Shown here: positions 1 through 9,530 of the stretch, piece after piece
Numbering within the stretch: position 1 is the first letter of the stretch
Layout of the letters: every line of letters begins with the position of its first letter
Program-made: the position numbers and the translations under genes
Notes under the pieces: model-generated
The model's database searches: none
Told to the model about the DNA's origin: nothing
Seen by the model: only the letters and a program-made list of their open reading frames with translations
NCBI RefSeq assembly: GCF_010672525.1
Contig: NZ_JAAHGH010000001.1
Location: 197,097-261,096 of the forward strand
Source of the DNA: Okeania sp. SIO2B3
GTDB lineage: Bacteria; Cyanobacteriota; Cyanobacteriia; Cyanobacteriales; Microcoleaceae
Length of the DNA stretch: 64,000 nucleotides
Direction of reading: 5' to 3'

Positions 1-450
1 AGTGCAGCAAGAGTAGTTAGAAGTTATGGAAATACTAAATAGTTTGATGTTAAAAATGGTTATTATCAGAAGGCAACAGACAACATGAAAGGGATTGTGG
101 GTACGTTAATACTTGGGTTTTTTTATCTCTCTCTACTTAGGAAATAGCTTGGGCTAATATAAATTGATATTGGATGAGTTTCTATTGTTACAGATTTGCT
201 TACCTTGTAAGTTATTAAAAGAAGTAAGGAGGGAAAATGTGACTTGATTTATTATCAGTATCTATGGTTAAAAATTTGCTAATTTTACCGAAAAATTGTG
301 GGTATGTGCCTCCTTTTTTAAAGGGATAAAAAGCGGTCGATCTTCGTAGCTTCCCGTAGGGAGGGATGGCGAGGTCTCCGCGCCATATCCAATCAATTGA
401 CTAAGAGAAAAGAGACTATTCCTGATTTTAACCCTCCTGATTGAAGAGGT

Positions 451-477
451 ACTGATAACTGATAACTGATAACTGAA
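451..477. repeat. TGATAAC heptad repeat
   Basis: Three to four tandem copies of the 7-mer TGATAAC, preceded by AGAGGTAC. The same module, with the same left boundary, recurs near 9497, 12410, 12690, 12975, 13525, 39397 and 49254. This copy ends in CTGAATCC rather than the usual CTGAAATGAC. Confidence 0.85.
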
Positions 478-624
478 TCCTTACATGACAACTATATAAA
501 CAGCAATACTAATATGATAATATGATCTGAAAAAAATCTATATGTGCTGGATGATTCTAGGAGGAACAATATTTGATAGTCCTGCATGGTAATGGTAGGA
601 TACATATTCTTTAATTTCTCTCAT

Positions 625-686
625 ACTCCCCATCTCCCCATCTCCCCATCCCCCCATCTCCCCATCTCCCCATCTCCCCACACTCC
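625..686. repeat. C-rich tandem repeat (CCCATCTC)
   Basis: About seven tandem copies of CCCCATCT or close variants. Similar purine/pyrimidine-biased minisatellites are common in intergenic DNA of large filamentous cyanobacteria. No function is inferred. Confidence 0.85.
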
Positions 687-716
687 TTTACCATTACTAT
701 GCACCACCACCCAATA

Positions 717-872
717 TTTTTTATGGTTAAACCCCTGAAAGATAGTTGGCAGCAATTTAGAAAAATTCGTATTAGCGAGTTTGGGGTAGTTGATGTGGAT
801 TTGGCTATCGCTTTTGTTGTCACAATAATGGCTTATATCTGGCCTGGAGGAGTCTGGATAAATCATTACAAA
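717..872 (+). pseudogene. fragment of a UPF0104-type membrane protein gene
   Basis: The translation reads FFMVKPLKDSWQQF...KIRISEFG and continues to a GGVWI segment. It aligns with residues about 19-67 of the intact protein encoded at 3290-4204 (FFLAKTLKDQWEQV...EIRISDSG). Only this N-terminal part remains; the frame then runs into unrelated sequence and stops. It therefore looks like a decayed partial duplicate about 2.5 kb upstream of its intact relative, with the GT39-like gene between them. Confidence 0.75.
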
Positions 873-1052
873 AATCCTATGCATCCGGAAATGATATAAT
901 AGGATGGGCAATAATTATTTAAGCTTTAAATCTAGTCAATTTCTGGTCTGAGGATATCAATAGTTTCTATCAGTTGGCGAGCATTTCTACAAAACAAACA
1001 TACTCTTTAAGAAATTGTAGAACCTAATTTTTGAATTCAGGAAATATAGTTT

Positions 1053-2531
1053 ATGTTAAATGCTTTTCAGAGGTTTATTTACTCTATAAAACGAAAAGAA
1101 AGTTTCCCTATTTTGTTGATTCTTGTCTTAGGGTGTTTTTTGTACTTTTACAAAATAAATTTTCGAGGTCTATGGATAGATGAATTTTTCAGTATTAGGG
1201 ATGGAATGCGGATGGCTTTTAATAAGGGTAGGTTACTCTACTATGCTCTTTTAAATCCATGGATTAACATTTCTGATAATGAGGTATGGTTGAGAGTTCC
1301 AGCTATTATTTTTGCATTGTTATCTGTCTATATAATTTATAGATTAGGTAATGACTTTTTTAGCAAAAAAGTTGGTCTTCTTGCCGCATTTTTACTAACT
1401 ATTTCTCCATTATTTATCAATCATGCTCAAGAAATTAGATACTATACAATGAGTGTTTGCCTAGGGCTTTGTGGCTGTCTTGGTATTGCACATTCTCTGC
1501 AGCAACCAGATAAAAAATTTCCACGATTCATCTGGGTTATAGGTAGAATTTTATCCTTTTACACTACACCTTTAAATGCAGCTTTTTTAGTACCAGATAT
1601 TCTGATTTTATGGCTTAAGTTTAGGTTTAAAATTTCCAGATTAATCAGTTATCTGATTCTATATTTAACAATAATTCTTGCTAGTATTCCTGTGGCTATT
1701 TCTGTAAAAAGGTATTCAGGTTCACACCGAGTAAATTTGCCAATTCCTGGTGTGAGAGAAATCTTCCGAGAACTAAGAGTAATGACTGTATTTGCTCACA
1801 GTCCCCCACCACCTTATATACCATTATTGATTCAAGTTGTAGCTTTAATTGTTGCTACAGTTATTCTGGTTGCAATTCTTCAAAAACCTCGTACTCAGGA
1901 AGTTGTATGGGTAGCTTCATGGGGAATTATACCTGCTGCATCCATTTTTGTTTTTTCTAATGTATTCTACTCGATCTGGAATAGTCGTTACCTAATCATT
2001 TCTCAGCCATACTTTATATTACTGGTTGCAATTGGCTTTTTTAAGATTTTGGATTGGCAAAAAATAATAGGAGTTGTGCTAGCTGTAATATATATGTTGG
2101 CCGTTAGTTTAGGTTTGGTAACTTATTATACAAGCTCGAAACGATACATGGGAGCATTAGACCACTACAAACCAGTAGCACAATTGATTGAAAGTCAAGA
2201 TAGAGAAGGCGACATAATCATGTACTCTACATATCATGCTAATTCTTTCCCTATAAATGGCGGCTCTTTTCCTCTGACTTACTATTATCAAGGTTCTGCG
2301 CCCATATATGTCGATCAGAAAGAAAAAACAGATAAATCAAATCTTCCAACTCATTTAAAAAATTGGGTTGAAAGTTTACCTCCTACAGCTTCACGTATAT
2401 GGTTTATCTATTACGGAGGAGATATGAAAATTTTTAAGTCTGTATTTGCAGAGCAATTTACAATTGAATCACAGGAAATTATTGGTAATGCAAATATATT
2501 ATTGCTGATTCCTAAGTTGGATAAAAAATGA
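1053..2531 (+). CDS. GT39-like membrane glycosyltransferase
   Basis: 492 aa with about ten hydrophobic segments. After the first membrane span comes LWIDEFFSI (residues about 40-48), the acidic DE motif typical of the first outer loop of GT39/PMT_2 enzymes, followed by a HAQEIRYYTM motif near residue 127. Enzymes of this family move a sugar from a polyprenyl-phosphate carrier to an acceptor on the periplasmic side of the membrane. The C-terminal ~120 residues are soluble and probably periplasmic. The ATG is chosen because it gives a normal cytoplasmic start before the first span. The next intact gene, 3290-4204, is also a multi-span membrane protein of a class often found near surface-glycan genes. 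The acceptor is unknown. Confidence 0.8.
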   Translation: MLNAFQRFIYSIKRKESFPILLILVLGCFLYFYKINFRGLWIDEFFSIRDGMRMAFNKGRLLYYALLNPWINISDNEVWLRVPAIIFALLSVYIIYRLGNDFFSKKVGLLAAFLLTISPLFINHAQEIRYYTMSVCLGLCGCLGIAHSLQQPDKKFPRFIWVIGRILSFYTTPLNAAFLVPDILILWLKFRFKISRLISYLILYLTIILASIPVAISVKRYSGSHRVNLPIPGVREIFRELRVMTVFAHSPPPPYIPLLIQVVALIVATVILVAILQKPRTQEVVWVASWGIIPAASIFVFSNVFYSIWNSRYLIISQPYFILLVAIGFFKILDWQKIIGVVLAVIYMLAVSLGLVTYYTSSKRYMGALDHYKPVAQLIESQDREGDIIMYSTYHANSFPINGGSFPLTYYYQGSAPIYVDQKEKTDKSNLPTHLKNWVESLPPTASRIWFIYYGGDMKIFKSVFAEQFTIESQEIIGNANILLLIPKLDKK

Positions 2532-3289
2532 CTACTAGGATCTTAATATCTGGACAACAAACAAATAAACTTCCTAAGGATTAAGCGATGGAATAGTGTT
2601 TGTAAAGCAAAGATTAATACCGCTAGACCGCTTAATTTTCAGTATTTTAGGCGGGTTATGGCAGGTAGTTCAGAGTTTGGAGGTAAGAATATTTATTACC
2701 TTCTTTTTCCTAGGTTATGCTCCGCAAATATGTTGCGCTTTTCATACCCACCCTAAACCAAAATTTAATATTCCTTTAACAAAAAGTATCTGAGCACTTA
2801 CCCATAAGCTTTGAGAAAAAAATTTTAATTTTAGCTCAATTTATTAATTGCTTTTGGATGAATTAAAAGCAATATCTGTTGGCTTATAGCTGACTGCTGA
2901 ATATTGACTTACTTAGACCAATTCATAAGCATTAATGCTATACTTAGGTAACACTTCAATTATTAAGTAATTAACACAAGCTGAATCACCTTTTTGCTAA
3001 TTAAAAGCCCAGTTAATGTTAATTATTCTGATGTTTATTTCTCTGTACTGACGTTGGATGCAACGTCCTATACGGGCGTTAACGATAGTTATACGAAGCT
3101 AACAGCCGTTTGCCTTCCGCAAAGCTCCGCTTTATATGTCGCGGAGCGTTAACTTAGTTGTGCCCTAGCAAAACGCCCCTACTCCCCGGATCGAGAAAAT
3201 GTAGAAAAGTTTTTGAGAAATGGTATTACACAGTTTAGAGGGGAAAGGCAAAAAGTTAGCAATTATTAACCAAATCAGTTTTATACTTT
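2532..3289. other. gene-free stretch with decayed repeats
   Basis: A 65-codon frame at 2596-2793 has no recognisable family and overlaps degraded repeat sequence, so I do not call it. Around 2880-2905 lies GACTGCTGAATATTGACTT, a weak remnant of the GTAAGCATTCAGC repeat end. At 3050-3180 there is a GC-rich imperfect palindrome cluster. The rest is AT-rich with no visible structure. Confidence 0.5.
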
Positions 3290-4204
3290 ATGAAAAAAGT
3301 TTTATCGAGGTTGAAATCCTATCTGGGCTGGATTATTTTAGGAGGGACTTTATTTTTTCTAGCTAAAACTCTCAAAGACCAATGGGAACAAGTGTTAGAA
3401 ATTAGGATTAGTGATTCTGGGTGGGTAAGTTTAGGAACTGCTTTTATCGTCACAACAATAGCTCATTTATGGTCTGGATGGGTATGGTTTTGGATTATTA
3501 AAGAATTTAATCAATCAGTTAATCTACGATGGGCTATTAGAGTCTATCTCCTCACAAATGTTGCTAAGTATTTACCAGGAAATATATGGCATTTTTATGG
3601 TCGGATTTCTGCAATAAAACAAGCGGGAGTACCCTTTGAAATTGCAATTTTAACTGTGTTAATAGAACCACTTTTAATGGCAGCGGCAGCTTTAGGAGTC
3701 GCTTTAGTCGGTTCTACTCAAGAAAGTTGGTTTTTACAATTTTTGTGTTTTTTGGCAGTCATTTCTATTATTCATCCACGCATTTTAAACCTAGTAATTA
3801 AGTATTTAGTTAAACTCAAATTAAAAGTTAAAAAATATGATTTGGAGCCAGCTACTGAATTAAAATTAGAACGCTATCCCATCAAGCCTTTTCTCGGAGA
3901 AATTTGTTTTGTGCTGCTTCGAGGTTCTGGATTTTTGTTGACCATGTTGGCGTTCAATTCTATTGAATTTAATCAAATTTTATTAATATTTAGTGTGTTT
4001 AGTTTAGCATGGCTATTAGGTTTAGTTGTGCCAGGAGCGCCTGGAGGTGTTGGGATATTTGAAGCAACTGTTTTGGCTTTACTGGAGCAAAAATTTTCTC
4101 CTGGTATTGTATTAAGTGCTGTTGCATTTTATCGCTTGATTAGTGTTTTAGCTGAAACTTTTGCTACTGGTTTAGCTTGGTTGGAGCAACAAAATCAAAA
4201 GTAA
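3290..4204 (+). CDS. UPF0104 / LPG-synthase-TM-like membrane protein
   Basis: 304 aa with about eight membrane spans. The diagnostic motifs are KYLPGNIWHFYGR (about residues 97-109) and PGAPGGVGIFEATVLALL (about 249-266), both hallmarks of the UPF0104 family, which includes the membrane domain of lysylphosphatidylglycerol synthases and AglD-like proteins. The length fits a stand-alone membrane domain without the catalytic aminoacyl-transferase part, so lipid modification is not implied; a role in lipid-linked glycan export or flipping is commonly suggested for such proteins. A decayed copy of its N-terminus is at 717-872. The ATG lies directly after an AT-rich leader with no strong ribosome-binding site. 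Confidence 0.8.
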   Translation: MKKVLSRLKSYLGWIILGGTLFFLAKTLKDQWEQVLEIRISDSGWVSLGTAFIVTTIAHLWSGWVWFWIIKEFNQSVNLRWAIRVYLLTNVAKYLPGNIWHFYGRISAIKQAGVPFEIAILTVLIEPLLMAAAALGVALVGSTQESWFLQFLCFLAVISIIHPRILNLVIKYLVKLKLKVKKYDLEPATELKLERYPIKPFLGEICFVLLRGSGFLLTMLAFNSIEFNQILLIFSVFSLAWLLGLVVPGAPGGVGIFEATVLALLEQKFSPGIVLSAVAFYRLISVLAETFATGLAWLEQQNQK

Positions 4205-4385
4205 AAGGAAGAAGCAAGAAGGAAAAAGGGAGGAAGAAGGTTGATTATTTATATTTCCTTGTTTTAGATACTCTATGAGTCAATAGTAGTCATGGAAGTT
4301 GCTATACAATTAATTTTGCTCATACCAATCTAAAAAGGCGAAAACCTTTATCTGCAAATGCTTTGATATTTAGTCAGCAAGCCCT

Positions 4386-4663
4386 AAATAGGGCTTGCGT
4401 ATGGAAAGTATGAGTGGTAGGGGTAGGAGACAGGAGACAACCCACCCGCGGGGCCCGACCGTGGAGGGGAAGACAGGAGAAATGGGAATGAGTAAAGAGG
4501 TAGGAGCGGGCGTTTTGTCCTCAGATTTTTCTGTCCGAAGGTTTGCCTTTTATGCGTGCCTTTTTGAGGGTTTTAGACTAAAACCAACGCTCCTTTGGGG
4601 AATCAAAGAAGGCTCAAACCTTTACTTGTCAATGCTTTGATATTTAGTCAGCAAGCCCTAAAT
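4386..4663. mobile_element. MITE-like repeat, GGGCTTGCTGA family, copy 1
   Basis: Begins AAATAGGGCTTGC and ends TCAGCAAGCCCTAAAT, so the termini are inverted repeats. The interior has the GC-rich, purine-biased stretch (GGAGACAGGAGACAACCCACC and a GAGGGGAAGACAGGAG stretch) seen in the other copies. A second, truncated end (4331-4390) abuts its left side, suggesting two copies once lay in tandem. No reading frame resembles a transposase, so it would depend on another element for movement. Confidence 0.7.
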
Positions 4664-5138
4664 AAATGTTACTGCCATAATTCTCAAGATATATCAAATT
4701 AATACACCAGTTTTTGAGTCGATTGGGTACAAAGTTTTATGCTTTTAGGGAATAGCGGTGCAACCCCACGTCGGCGGTAGACGCAAGCGGTCGGAACCCG
4801 GCGTTAGCGGAGCGTGGCTCTTTCATTAATTGATAATGGATAATTGATAATTACCTCGGGTTTTAACCGCTACGGAATTGAATATAAGGAATATTTTCTT
4901 TTCTTGGTCGATGGTCGGACAGGGCAGGTTTCGGAGCCATCCCACCCTACGGGAAAGCTGTGAAGAGAGAACTCCGTTCCGCTGTCGCGTTTCGCGTCAG
5001 CGTTGCGTTACGCCAGTTTTGCGAAGCAAAAGCAAACGACCGCTGTCTTGGTCGATTGGATATGGCGCAGGTTTCGGAGCCATCCCTCGACCGCTTTTTT
5101 TCCCTTAAAAGGGTCGGCTTCAAGGCGCGAATTATTTA

Positions 5139-5362
5139 ATTAGGGTTTGCGCTCAAAAGTCTGATGGTGATTATAGGCAACAGCTCCGGAAAGCAACAGG
5201 CAACAGTTTAGACTATCTGCTACGGCTAAATTTTCTGATCGCCAGGGGAAAAATATTAGCATTTTTAGACTAATTGAGCAAAAATCTTGTACTTTTTCAG
5301 GAGAAAAAACCATGAAAGCCTTTACAGGTATTGATTACAATTTTATTCAGCAAGCCCTAATT
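5139..5362. mobile_element. MITE-like repeat, GGGCTTGCTGA family, copy 2
   Basis: Starts AATTAGGGTTTGC and ends TCAGCAAGCCCTAATT, the same inverted ends as the other copies, but its interior has diverged and lacks the GC-rich block. It contains no gene. Confidence 0.6.
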
Positions 5363-5960
5363 ATTAATTATTAATTATTCGGTAAGAGCGGGTCTCCTCG
5401 CCATGGGAATGCCGAGCAAGAGAGGGAATGCGCGCTAACAGAGGGAACAGAGAATGAATAAAAATTATAGATTCGTCTTGAACTTTACCTCACGCTTCCT
5501 GAAATTTGCTGTAAGTCTACCTCCAAATATTAAAAAACTTCCCATAGGTATTTTATAGATATCTGAACAGTTTTAATTATAGGTTTTAGTTTTTAATTTA
5601 AAAAATCAAAATATTGTCATCAATCCCTGACAAAAAAACATCAAAAAATTCCTGAATCAACTCACGAAATTTCAAAACTTTCAGAGCTTTTTCTCAATTA
5701 TGTGATATTATCAAAAATAGTATAATCTTGAGCTATTTATAACTTAATAGCAAAACAAAGCTGCAAATACCTATTATGTCGTTATTTTTGTAGCGATCGC
5801 CCTTAATTTTTACTAGCACAGCAAACTAATTTTCTTTACCCTCCTTAAGCACTAATTGACAAATATATAGCCATAGTGCTATTTAGAAACATTCAAGCAA
5901 GCAAATTTTAACAATCTGTCACAAAATATATGAATACAAGTTATTCAGAGTCAATTAACA

Positions 5961-7220
5961 GTGAAAGTATTCCGAACACTTGAGCCTCAAAACCAGCGCA
6001 GTCTAATGATGTTATTCATTGCAGGTTTATTATTTTGGTCAAGTATAACCACCTTACTACCCACCTTACCTCTTTACATAAATTTTATTGGAGGTACAAA
6101 ACAACAAATTGGCCTGGTAATGGGCTGCTTTGCTGTGGGACTATTATTATCACGATTTTTTCTAGGACCATTAGCTGATACCAGAAGTCGAAAGTTAGTC
6201 CTAATAATTGGCATGAGTGTAGCAGCGATCGCCCCACTCGGTTACTTACTACTAAAGTCTTTTCCTTTACTAATGGGAGTTCGTGCTTTTCACGGTATTA
6301 GTCTTGCTGGAGTTACTATTGGCTATAGTGCTTTGGTCGCTGACTTGTCTCCTCCCGGTCGTAGGGGAGAATTAATTGCCTATATGAGTTTAGCAACTCC
6401 TATAGGTATGGGAATAGGCCCAGCAATAGGTGGTTTTTTAGCAGAGGCGAGTGGTTATGTGGCTTTATTTATCCTTTGCTCTGCTCTGGGAGTTATGAGT
6501 TTATTATGTGCTTCTTTTGTTAAGGAACAAAACACCATAGTAGAAAAAAATCAAGCCGAGCTAAATCCTGTTTTCAATGAGTTACAGCAACAAAAATTCT
6601 GGCAGATATTAGGGAGTCGTAGGGTTTTAGTTCCTAGTTTTGTGATGTTAATAGTGGGTTTAGTATTTGGCACAACAGACACTTTTGTGCCACTTTTCAT
6701 TCAAGAAAGTGGAATTGCTCTGAACGCAGGACTTTTTTATACAGTCAGAGCGATCGGTAGTTTTATCATCCGCTGTTTTACTGGACGAGGTTCAGATAGA
6801 TTTGGTCGTGGCATTTTTATCTGTGGAGGTCTAGTCTGTAGTTTGTTGGATATGTTAACTTTATGGACAGCAAATAGCAGTAACAGCATTTTACTCGCAG
6901 CTATTCTCGGAGGGACTTCTAGTGGCTTGGTTCTTCCTATGATGATTACTTTAATCACAGACCGATGTCTTCCTAGTCAAAGAGGTAAGTTTTTCTCTCT
7001 TTGTATTGGTGGGTTTGATTTAGGTTTGGCTTTAGCTGGTCCTTGTTTTGGTCTGGTGGCAGAGCAATTTAGTTTTAGTTATAGAAGTATGTTTGCTCTA
7101 GATGCTTGTCTTGTTTGTTTAGCACTAGCTACATTTATCACTATGTCAAACAAAGATTTGCCCCATTCCATCAGATTTGCTTCTGGTCAGGGACAAGATA
7201 CTTATGCTATTAATTCTTGA
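5961..7220 (+). CDS. MFS transporter
   Basis: 419 aa with about twelve hydrophobic segments in two halves. The loop after the second span carries LADTRSRKLVL (about residues 73-83), the major-facilitator motif A, and a weaker equivalent FTGRGSDRFGRG follows in the second half. These are secondary transporters or proton-coupled exporters of the inner membrane; the substrate cannot be read from the sequence. The first codon is GTG at 5961; an ATGATG at 6006-6011 would remove about 15 residues and start closer to the first span. The gene is followed after 2 bp by the 3' end of the oppositely oriented tRNA-Arg. Confidence 0.8.
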   Translation: MKVFRTLEPQNQRSLMMLFIAGLLFWSSITTLLPTLPLYINFIGGTKQQIGLVMGCFAVGLLLSRFFLGPLADTRSRKLVLIIGMSVAAIAPLGYLLLKSFPLLMGVRAFHGISLAGVTIGYSALVADLSPPGRRGELIAYMSLATPIGMGIGPAIGGFLAEASGYVALFILCSALGVMSLLCASFVKEQNTIVEKNQAELNPVFNELQQQKFWQILGSRRVLVPSFVMLIVGLVFGTTDTFVPLFIQESGIALNAGLFYTVRAIGSFIIRCFTGRGSDRFGRGIFICGGLVCSLLDMLTLWTANSSNSILLAAILGGTSSGLVLPMMITLITDRCLPSQRGKFFSLCIGGFDLGLALAGPCFGLVAEQFSFSYRSMFALDACLVCLALATFITMSNKDLPHSIRFASGQGQDTYAINS

Positions 7221-7222
7221 TA

Positions 7223-7295
7223 CGGGCCTGGAGGGATTCGAACCCCCGACCTCATGGTCCGTAGCCACGCACTCTATCCACTAAGCTACAGGCCC
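7223..7295 (-). tRNA. tRNA-Arg(ACG)
   Basis: Read on the minus strand, the 7-bp acceptor stem GGGCCTG/CAGGCCC, a D-arm, an anticodon arm CGTGG-CTACGGA-CCATG with anticodon ACG, and a T-arm GGGGG-TTCGAAT-CCCTC fold as a full cloverleaf. The discriminator base is G and CCA is not encoded. The anticodon arm closely resembles chloroplast trnR-ACG. Deamination of A34 to inosine would let it read CGU, CGC and CGA. Confidence 0.95.
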
Positions 7296-7377
7296 CCGTT
7301 ATCTTTAGTGCTGGATTAAGCTTAATTAAATAGCTTTTCTTCCGCACTAATAATAAATAATAGCACACTTGAACAAA

Positions 7378-7944
7378 ATGACAAGAGATTTTTTTAAATT
7401 CGAGCAAAGTTTAACTCATCTGGACGAAGAGGGGGAAGCTCGAATGGTTGATGTATCTGCTAAAGTGCCTACTGTGCGGCAAGCTGAGGCTGGTGGACAA
7501 GTAAGGATGTCAAGAGAAACATTTGAGGTTATTCAAGCTGGTAATGCGCCAAAAGGTGATGTTTTGGGAACTGCTAAGTTGGCTGGTATTATGGCGGCCA
7601 AGCAAACTGCCCAACTTATTCCTTTATGTCATCCTTTGCCCTTACAAAAAATAGATGTTCGGTTAATTGCCGATCCACAACTCCCTGGATATCAAATTCG
7701 GGCCATGGTGAAAACTAAGGCGGAAACTGGAGTGGAGATGGAAGCTTTGACGGCGGTTTCTATAGCTGCTTTGACTTTGTACGATATGGCGAAGGGTTTG
7801 GAAAAGTCTATTTGTATTGAGTTGATTCGTCTGTTGAGTAAGAGTGGGGGTAAGTCTGGGGACTATAGCGCTACGCGCAAATCAGAAGTCAGTAGGGGCG
7901 AATGGCATTCGCCCGTACAGAAGTCAGAAGTAATCCCTGACTAA
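7378..7944 (+). CDS. moaC: cyclic pyranopterin monophosphate synthase MoaC
   Basis: MoaC converts the MoaA product (3',8-cyclo-GTP) to cyclic pyranopterin monophosphate in molybdenum cofactor synthesis in the cytoplasm. The protein has the family start [16 protein letters not shown], the core [18 protein letters not shown] and the later [14 protein letters not shown] segment, which carry the conserved active-site residues. I start it at ATG 7378; an in-frame TTG at 7369 is less likely. The last ~25 residues (after GGKSGDYS) run into repeat-like sequence and extend past the normal ~160-residue end, so the stop has probably been displaced by an insertion. No other moa gene is in the window. Confidence 0.92.
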   Translation: MTRDFFKFEQSLTHLDEEGEARMVDVSAKVPTVRQAEAGGQVRMSRETFEVIQAGNAPKGDVLGTAKLAGIMAAKQTAQLIPLCHPLPLQKIDVRLIADPQLPGYQIRAMVKTKAETGVEMEALTAVSIAALTLYDMAKGLEKSICIELIRLLSKSGGKSGDYSATRKSEVSRGEWHSPVQKSEVIPD

Positions 7945-8226
7945 CTTTGAACATTTATAAATGTCCGCGCCCTATTTGCGTAGTGCTGTATCAATTAAGT
8001 TAAAAGTTAGTGCTTGATATATTCTCCGTCAACCACGAAGATTCTCCTGAAAATAGGAGTCAGTGGTTTACGTTCCACAAGGCTACGCCAACATTAAGTC
8101 CACTTAAATTAAACACCTTGCGATATTGCTCTCCAGAGTGTGTTTACCAAATAATCTCCAGATTGATTGTTAGATTCCTTATTATAATATTTTTAATAAT
8201 TGTGAATAAAAGAGTTATCAAGTATT

Positions 8227-8484
8227 ATGCCTCCTCGTTGGCCTCGTAAACCTGACCGTAATGACCCAGAGTTCCGCAAGTTGGACGACCGAATGAATTT
8301 TGCTATTCATGTGGCTATTTTTGCAGCCAGTAATTCTGGAATATGGTTTTTCCGTAATCTCACAGCAGCATCTTGGCCTTGGGCTATCTGGGTAACAGGT
8401 GTTTGGATATTATTATTGTTAGTTCACGGGATTTATATTTTCGCACTGGCAGATTATTCATCTACTACTGAGGATTCTGTGTAA
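8227..8484 (+). CDS. small 2TM-domain membrane protein
   Basis: 85 aa. A charged N-terminus (RWPRKPDRNDPEFRKLDDR) is followed by two hydrophobic helices at about residues 27-48 and 52-73, the second rich in Trp, Val and Leu. This is the pattern of the 2TM domain family, small inner-membrane proteins of unknown function. The gene lies only 49 bp upstream of the DUF3181-like gene in the same direction, so the two may be co-transcribed. Confidence 0.65.
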   Translation: MPPRWPRKPDRNDPEFRKLDDRMNFAIHVAIFAASNSGIWFFRNLTAASWPWAIWVTGVWILLLLVHGIYIFALADYSSTTEDSV

Positions 8485-8533
8485 AAGAATTTTAGTGATT
8501 CTGTGGGTAAAAAAATTAGGTTTTATTGTTCTT

Positions 8534-8842
8534 ATGAGTAATGGTAGTACAACACAAATAATTGAAGGTTTAGCAGCAGAAATTGGGGATAAGGTTTACA
8601 TTGATATTGTTGGTTGGCATCTCTATTTATCTGATGCGAAGCTACATACTACTTTGGCAGAAAAGTTTTATCCTATTCTGACAGAGGAAGTACCTTCGGA
8701 AGGTCAAGTTGTGGAAATATTACAAGGAATTCCTGTTAAGTTAGGTGGTGGTAGAAAGGAGCTTCCTCTGATTGATTTGTTGCCGATGCAGTGTCAGACT
8801 GAGTTGATAGAAGTTTTAGCAGATTTTAGACAACAAATTTAA
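8534..8842 (+). CDS. DUF3181-like cyanobacterial protein
   Basis: About 102 aa, soluble and acidic, with the segment IGDKVYIDIVGWHLYLSDAK and a C-terminal PLIDLLPMQCQTELIEVL. I recognise it as the small DUF3181-type family conserved in cyanobacteria, with unknown function. I choose ATG 8534; the longer frame from 8495 would add a hydrophobic stretch (ILWVKKLGFIVL) outside the conserved part. A rho-independent terminator follows at 8881-8927. Confidence 0.65.
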   Translation: MSNGSTTQIIEGLAAEIGDKVYIDIVGWHLYLSDAKLHTTLAEKFYPILTEEVPSEGQVVEILQGIPVKLGGGRKELPLIDLLPMQCQTELIEVLADFRQQI

Positions 8843-8880
8843 TTTGAAAAAATACTTTAGTCTATAGAAATAAGAATAAC

Positions 8881-8927
8881 TAGGTTGTCTATTCAAGCTT
8901 ACTGCCATAGACAACCTAATTTTTTTA
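8881..8927 (+). terminator. rho-independent terminator
   Basis: The stem TAGGTTGTCT pairs perfectly with AGACAACCTA across an 18-nt loop and is followed by a run of seven T. It closes the 8227-8842 pair. Confidence 0.85.
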
Positions 8928-9496
8928 TCGACCTAAATAAATATTGATATTTGTAGGGCGAAAGCAACAAATTTAATATAAAAATTGGCGAATTTAAGGA
9001 AAAATCTGGCTTTGTCTAAGTTTTAAGCTTTTGATTAGTCAAATAAAGTAATGGCTATTGTCATATTATGAAATGGTACAACAAATCAATGTAAGCATTC
9101 AGCTATTAGCTATCAACTATTGATGAGAGAAGGAAGTAAAAGTAATTGATAAATAGAGGGAGAATTAAAATTTATTTACTGCCAAAGTAAGCTCTTTTAG
9201 CATTAAAAGGAATTATTTATTATTTGCTTATAGCTGCTAAAAGCTGTTTGCGAAGTATTCCGCAGGAAATGCTTACGAATCAATTGGTAAAACTATCGAT
9301 AAATCTCAGGAAAATCTCAGCATTAATTAGAATAATACTAAGTAAAAAATTATAGTATATCTTTAGTTCTGTTAATTAAGTTGAAATTAGTATATATAAC
9401 TAACTATGACAAAAAAATAGGGTCAATAGCCTTTCCTTGAAAGTGGATAAAAAAAGTAAACTTTAGTATTTCAAGCCTCTAACTTTAACCGGAGGT
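8928..9496. other. gene-free stretch upstream of the glycosyltransferase
   Basis: Holds the IS66-type MITE at 9091-9276 and otherwise AT-rich sequence with no gene. The segment around 9005-9035 (GCTTTGTCTAAGTTTTAAGC) is repeated near 33550 and, inverted, near 37410. Confidence 0.5.
9091..9276. mobile_element. IS66-type MITE, copy 1
   Basis: Left end GTAAGCATTCAGC; right end decayed (AGGAAATGCTTAC, expected GCTGAATGCTTAC). The flanks AAATCAAT (9083-9090) and GAATCAAT (9277-9284) agree at 7 of 8 positions, a target duplication of the length made by IS66-family transposases, whose ends begin GTAA. No gene inside. Confidence 0.75.
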
Positions 9497-9530
9497 ACTG
9501 ATAACTGATAACTGATAATTGATAACTGAA
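9497..9530. repeat. TGATAAC heptad repeat abutting a start codon
   Basis: Four to five TGATAAC units preceded by GGAGGTAC and ending CTGAA, directly followed by ATGACT, the start of the glycosyltransferase gene. The gene's leader and start context therefore come from the repeat. Confidence 0.85.

Larger units (their letters stand above)
1..716. other. gene-free stretch with short repeats
   Basis: I see no credible gene here. It holds a module found elsewhere in the window (340-400, related to 5045-5110 and 40030-40090, built around GCGGTCGA and a purine/pyrimidine palindrome), a TGATAAC heptad run and a C-rich tandem repeat. The two overlapping minus-strand reading frames across 611-911 are products of the C-rich repeat and are not believable. 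Confidence 0.6.
4205..5960. other. repeat-rich gene-free stretch
   Basis: About 1.75 kb without a believable gene. It holds copies of the GGGCTTGCTGA repeat element (4386-4663 and 5139-5362, plus a partial end at 4331-4390), a TGATAAT heptad module near 4825-4856 and a GC-rich palindrome-dense stretch at 4740-5110. From 5480 to 5960 it is plain AT-rich DNA with one GCGATCGC (HIP1) octamer near 5793. Frames at 4395-4640 and 4878-5108 are repeat artefacts. Confidence 0.6.

Noticed and set aside
611-911. overlapping minus-strand frames with MGRWGDG repeats
   Set aside because: They are translation of the C-rich tandem repeat at 625-686.
2596-2793. 65-aa plus-strand frame
   Set aside because: No family match recognised, GTG start, and the frame crosses decayed repeat sequence.
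4395-5108. frames at 4395-4640 and 4878-5108
   Set aside because: They lie in a MITE-like element and a palindrome-rich stretch, respectively.
8010-8249. 79-aa plus-strand frame overlapping the 2TM gene start
   Set aside because: No family or ribosome site; it overlaps the better-supported gene at 8227.
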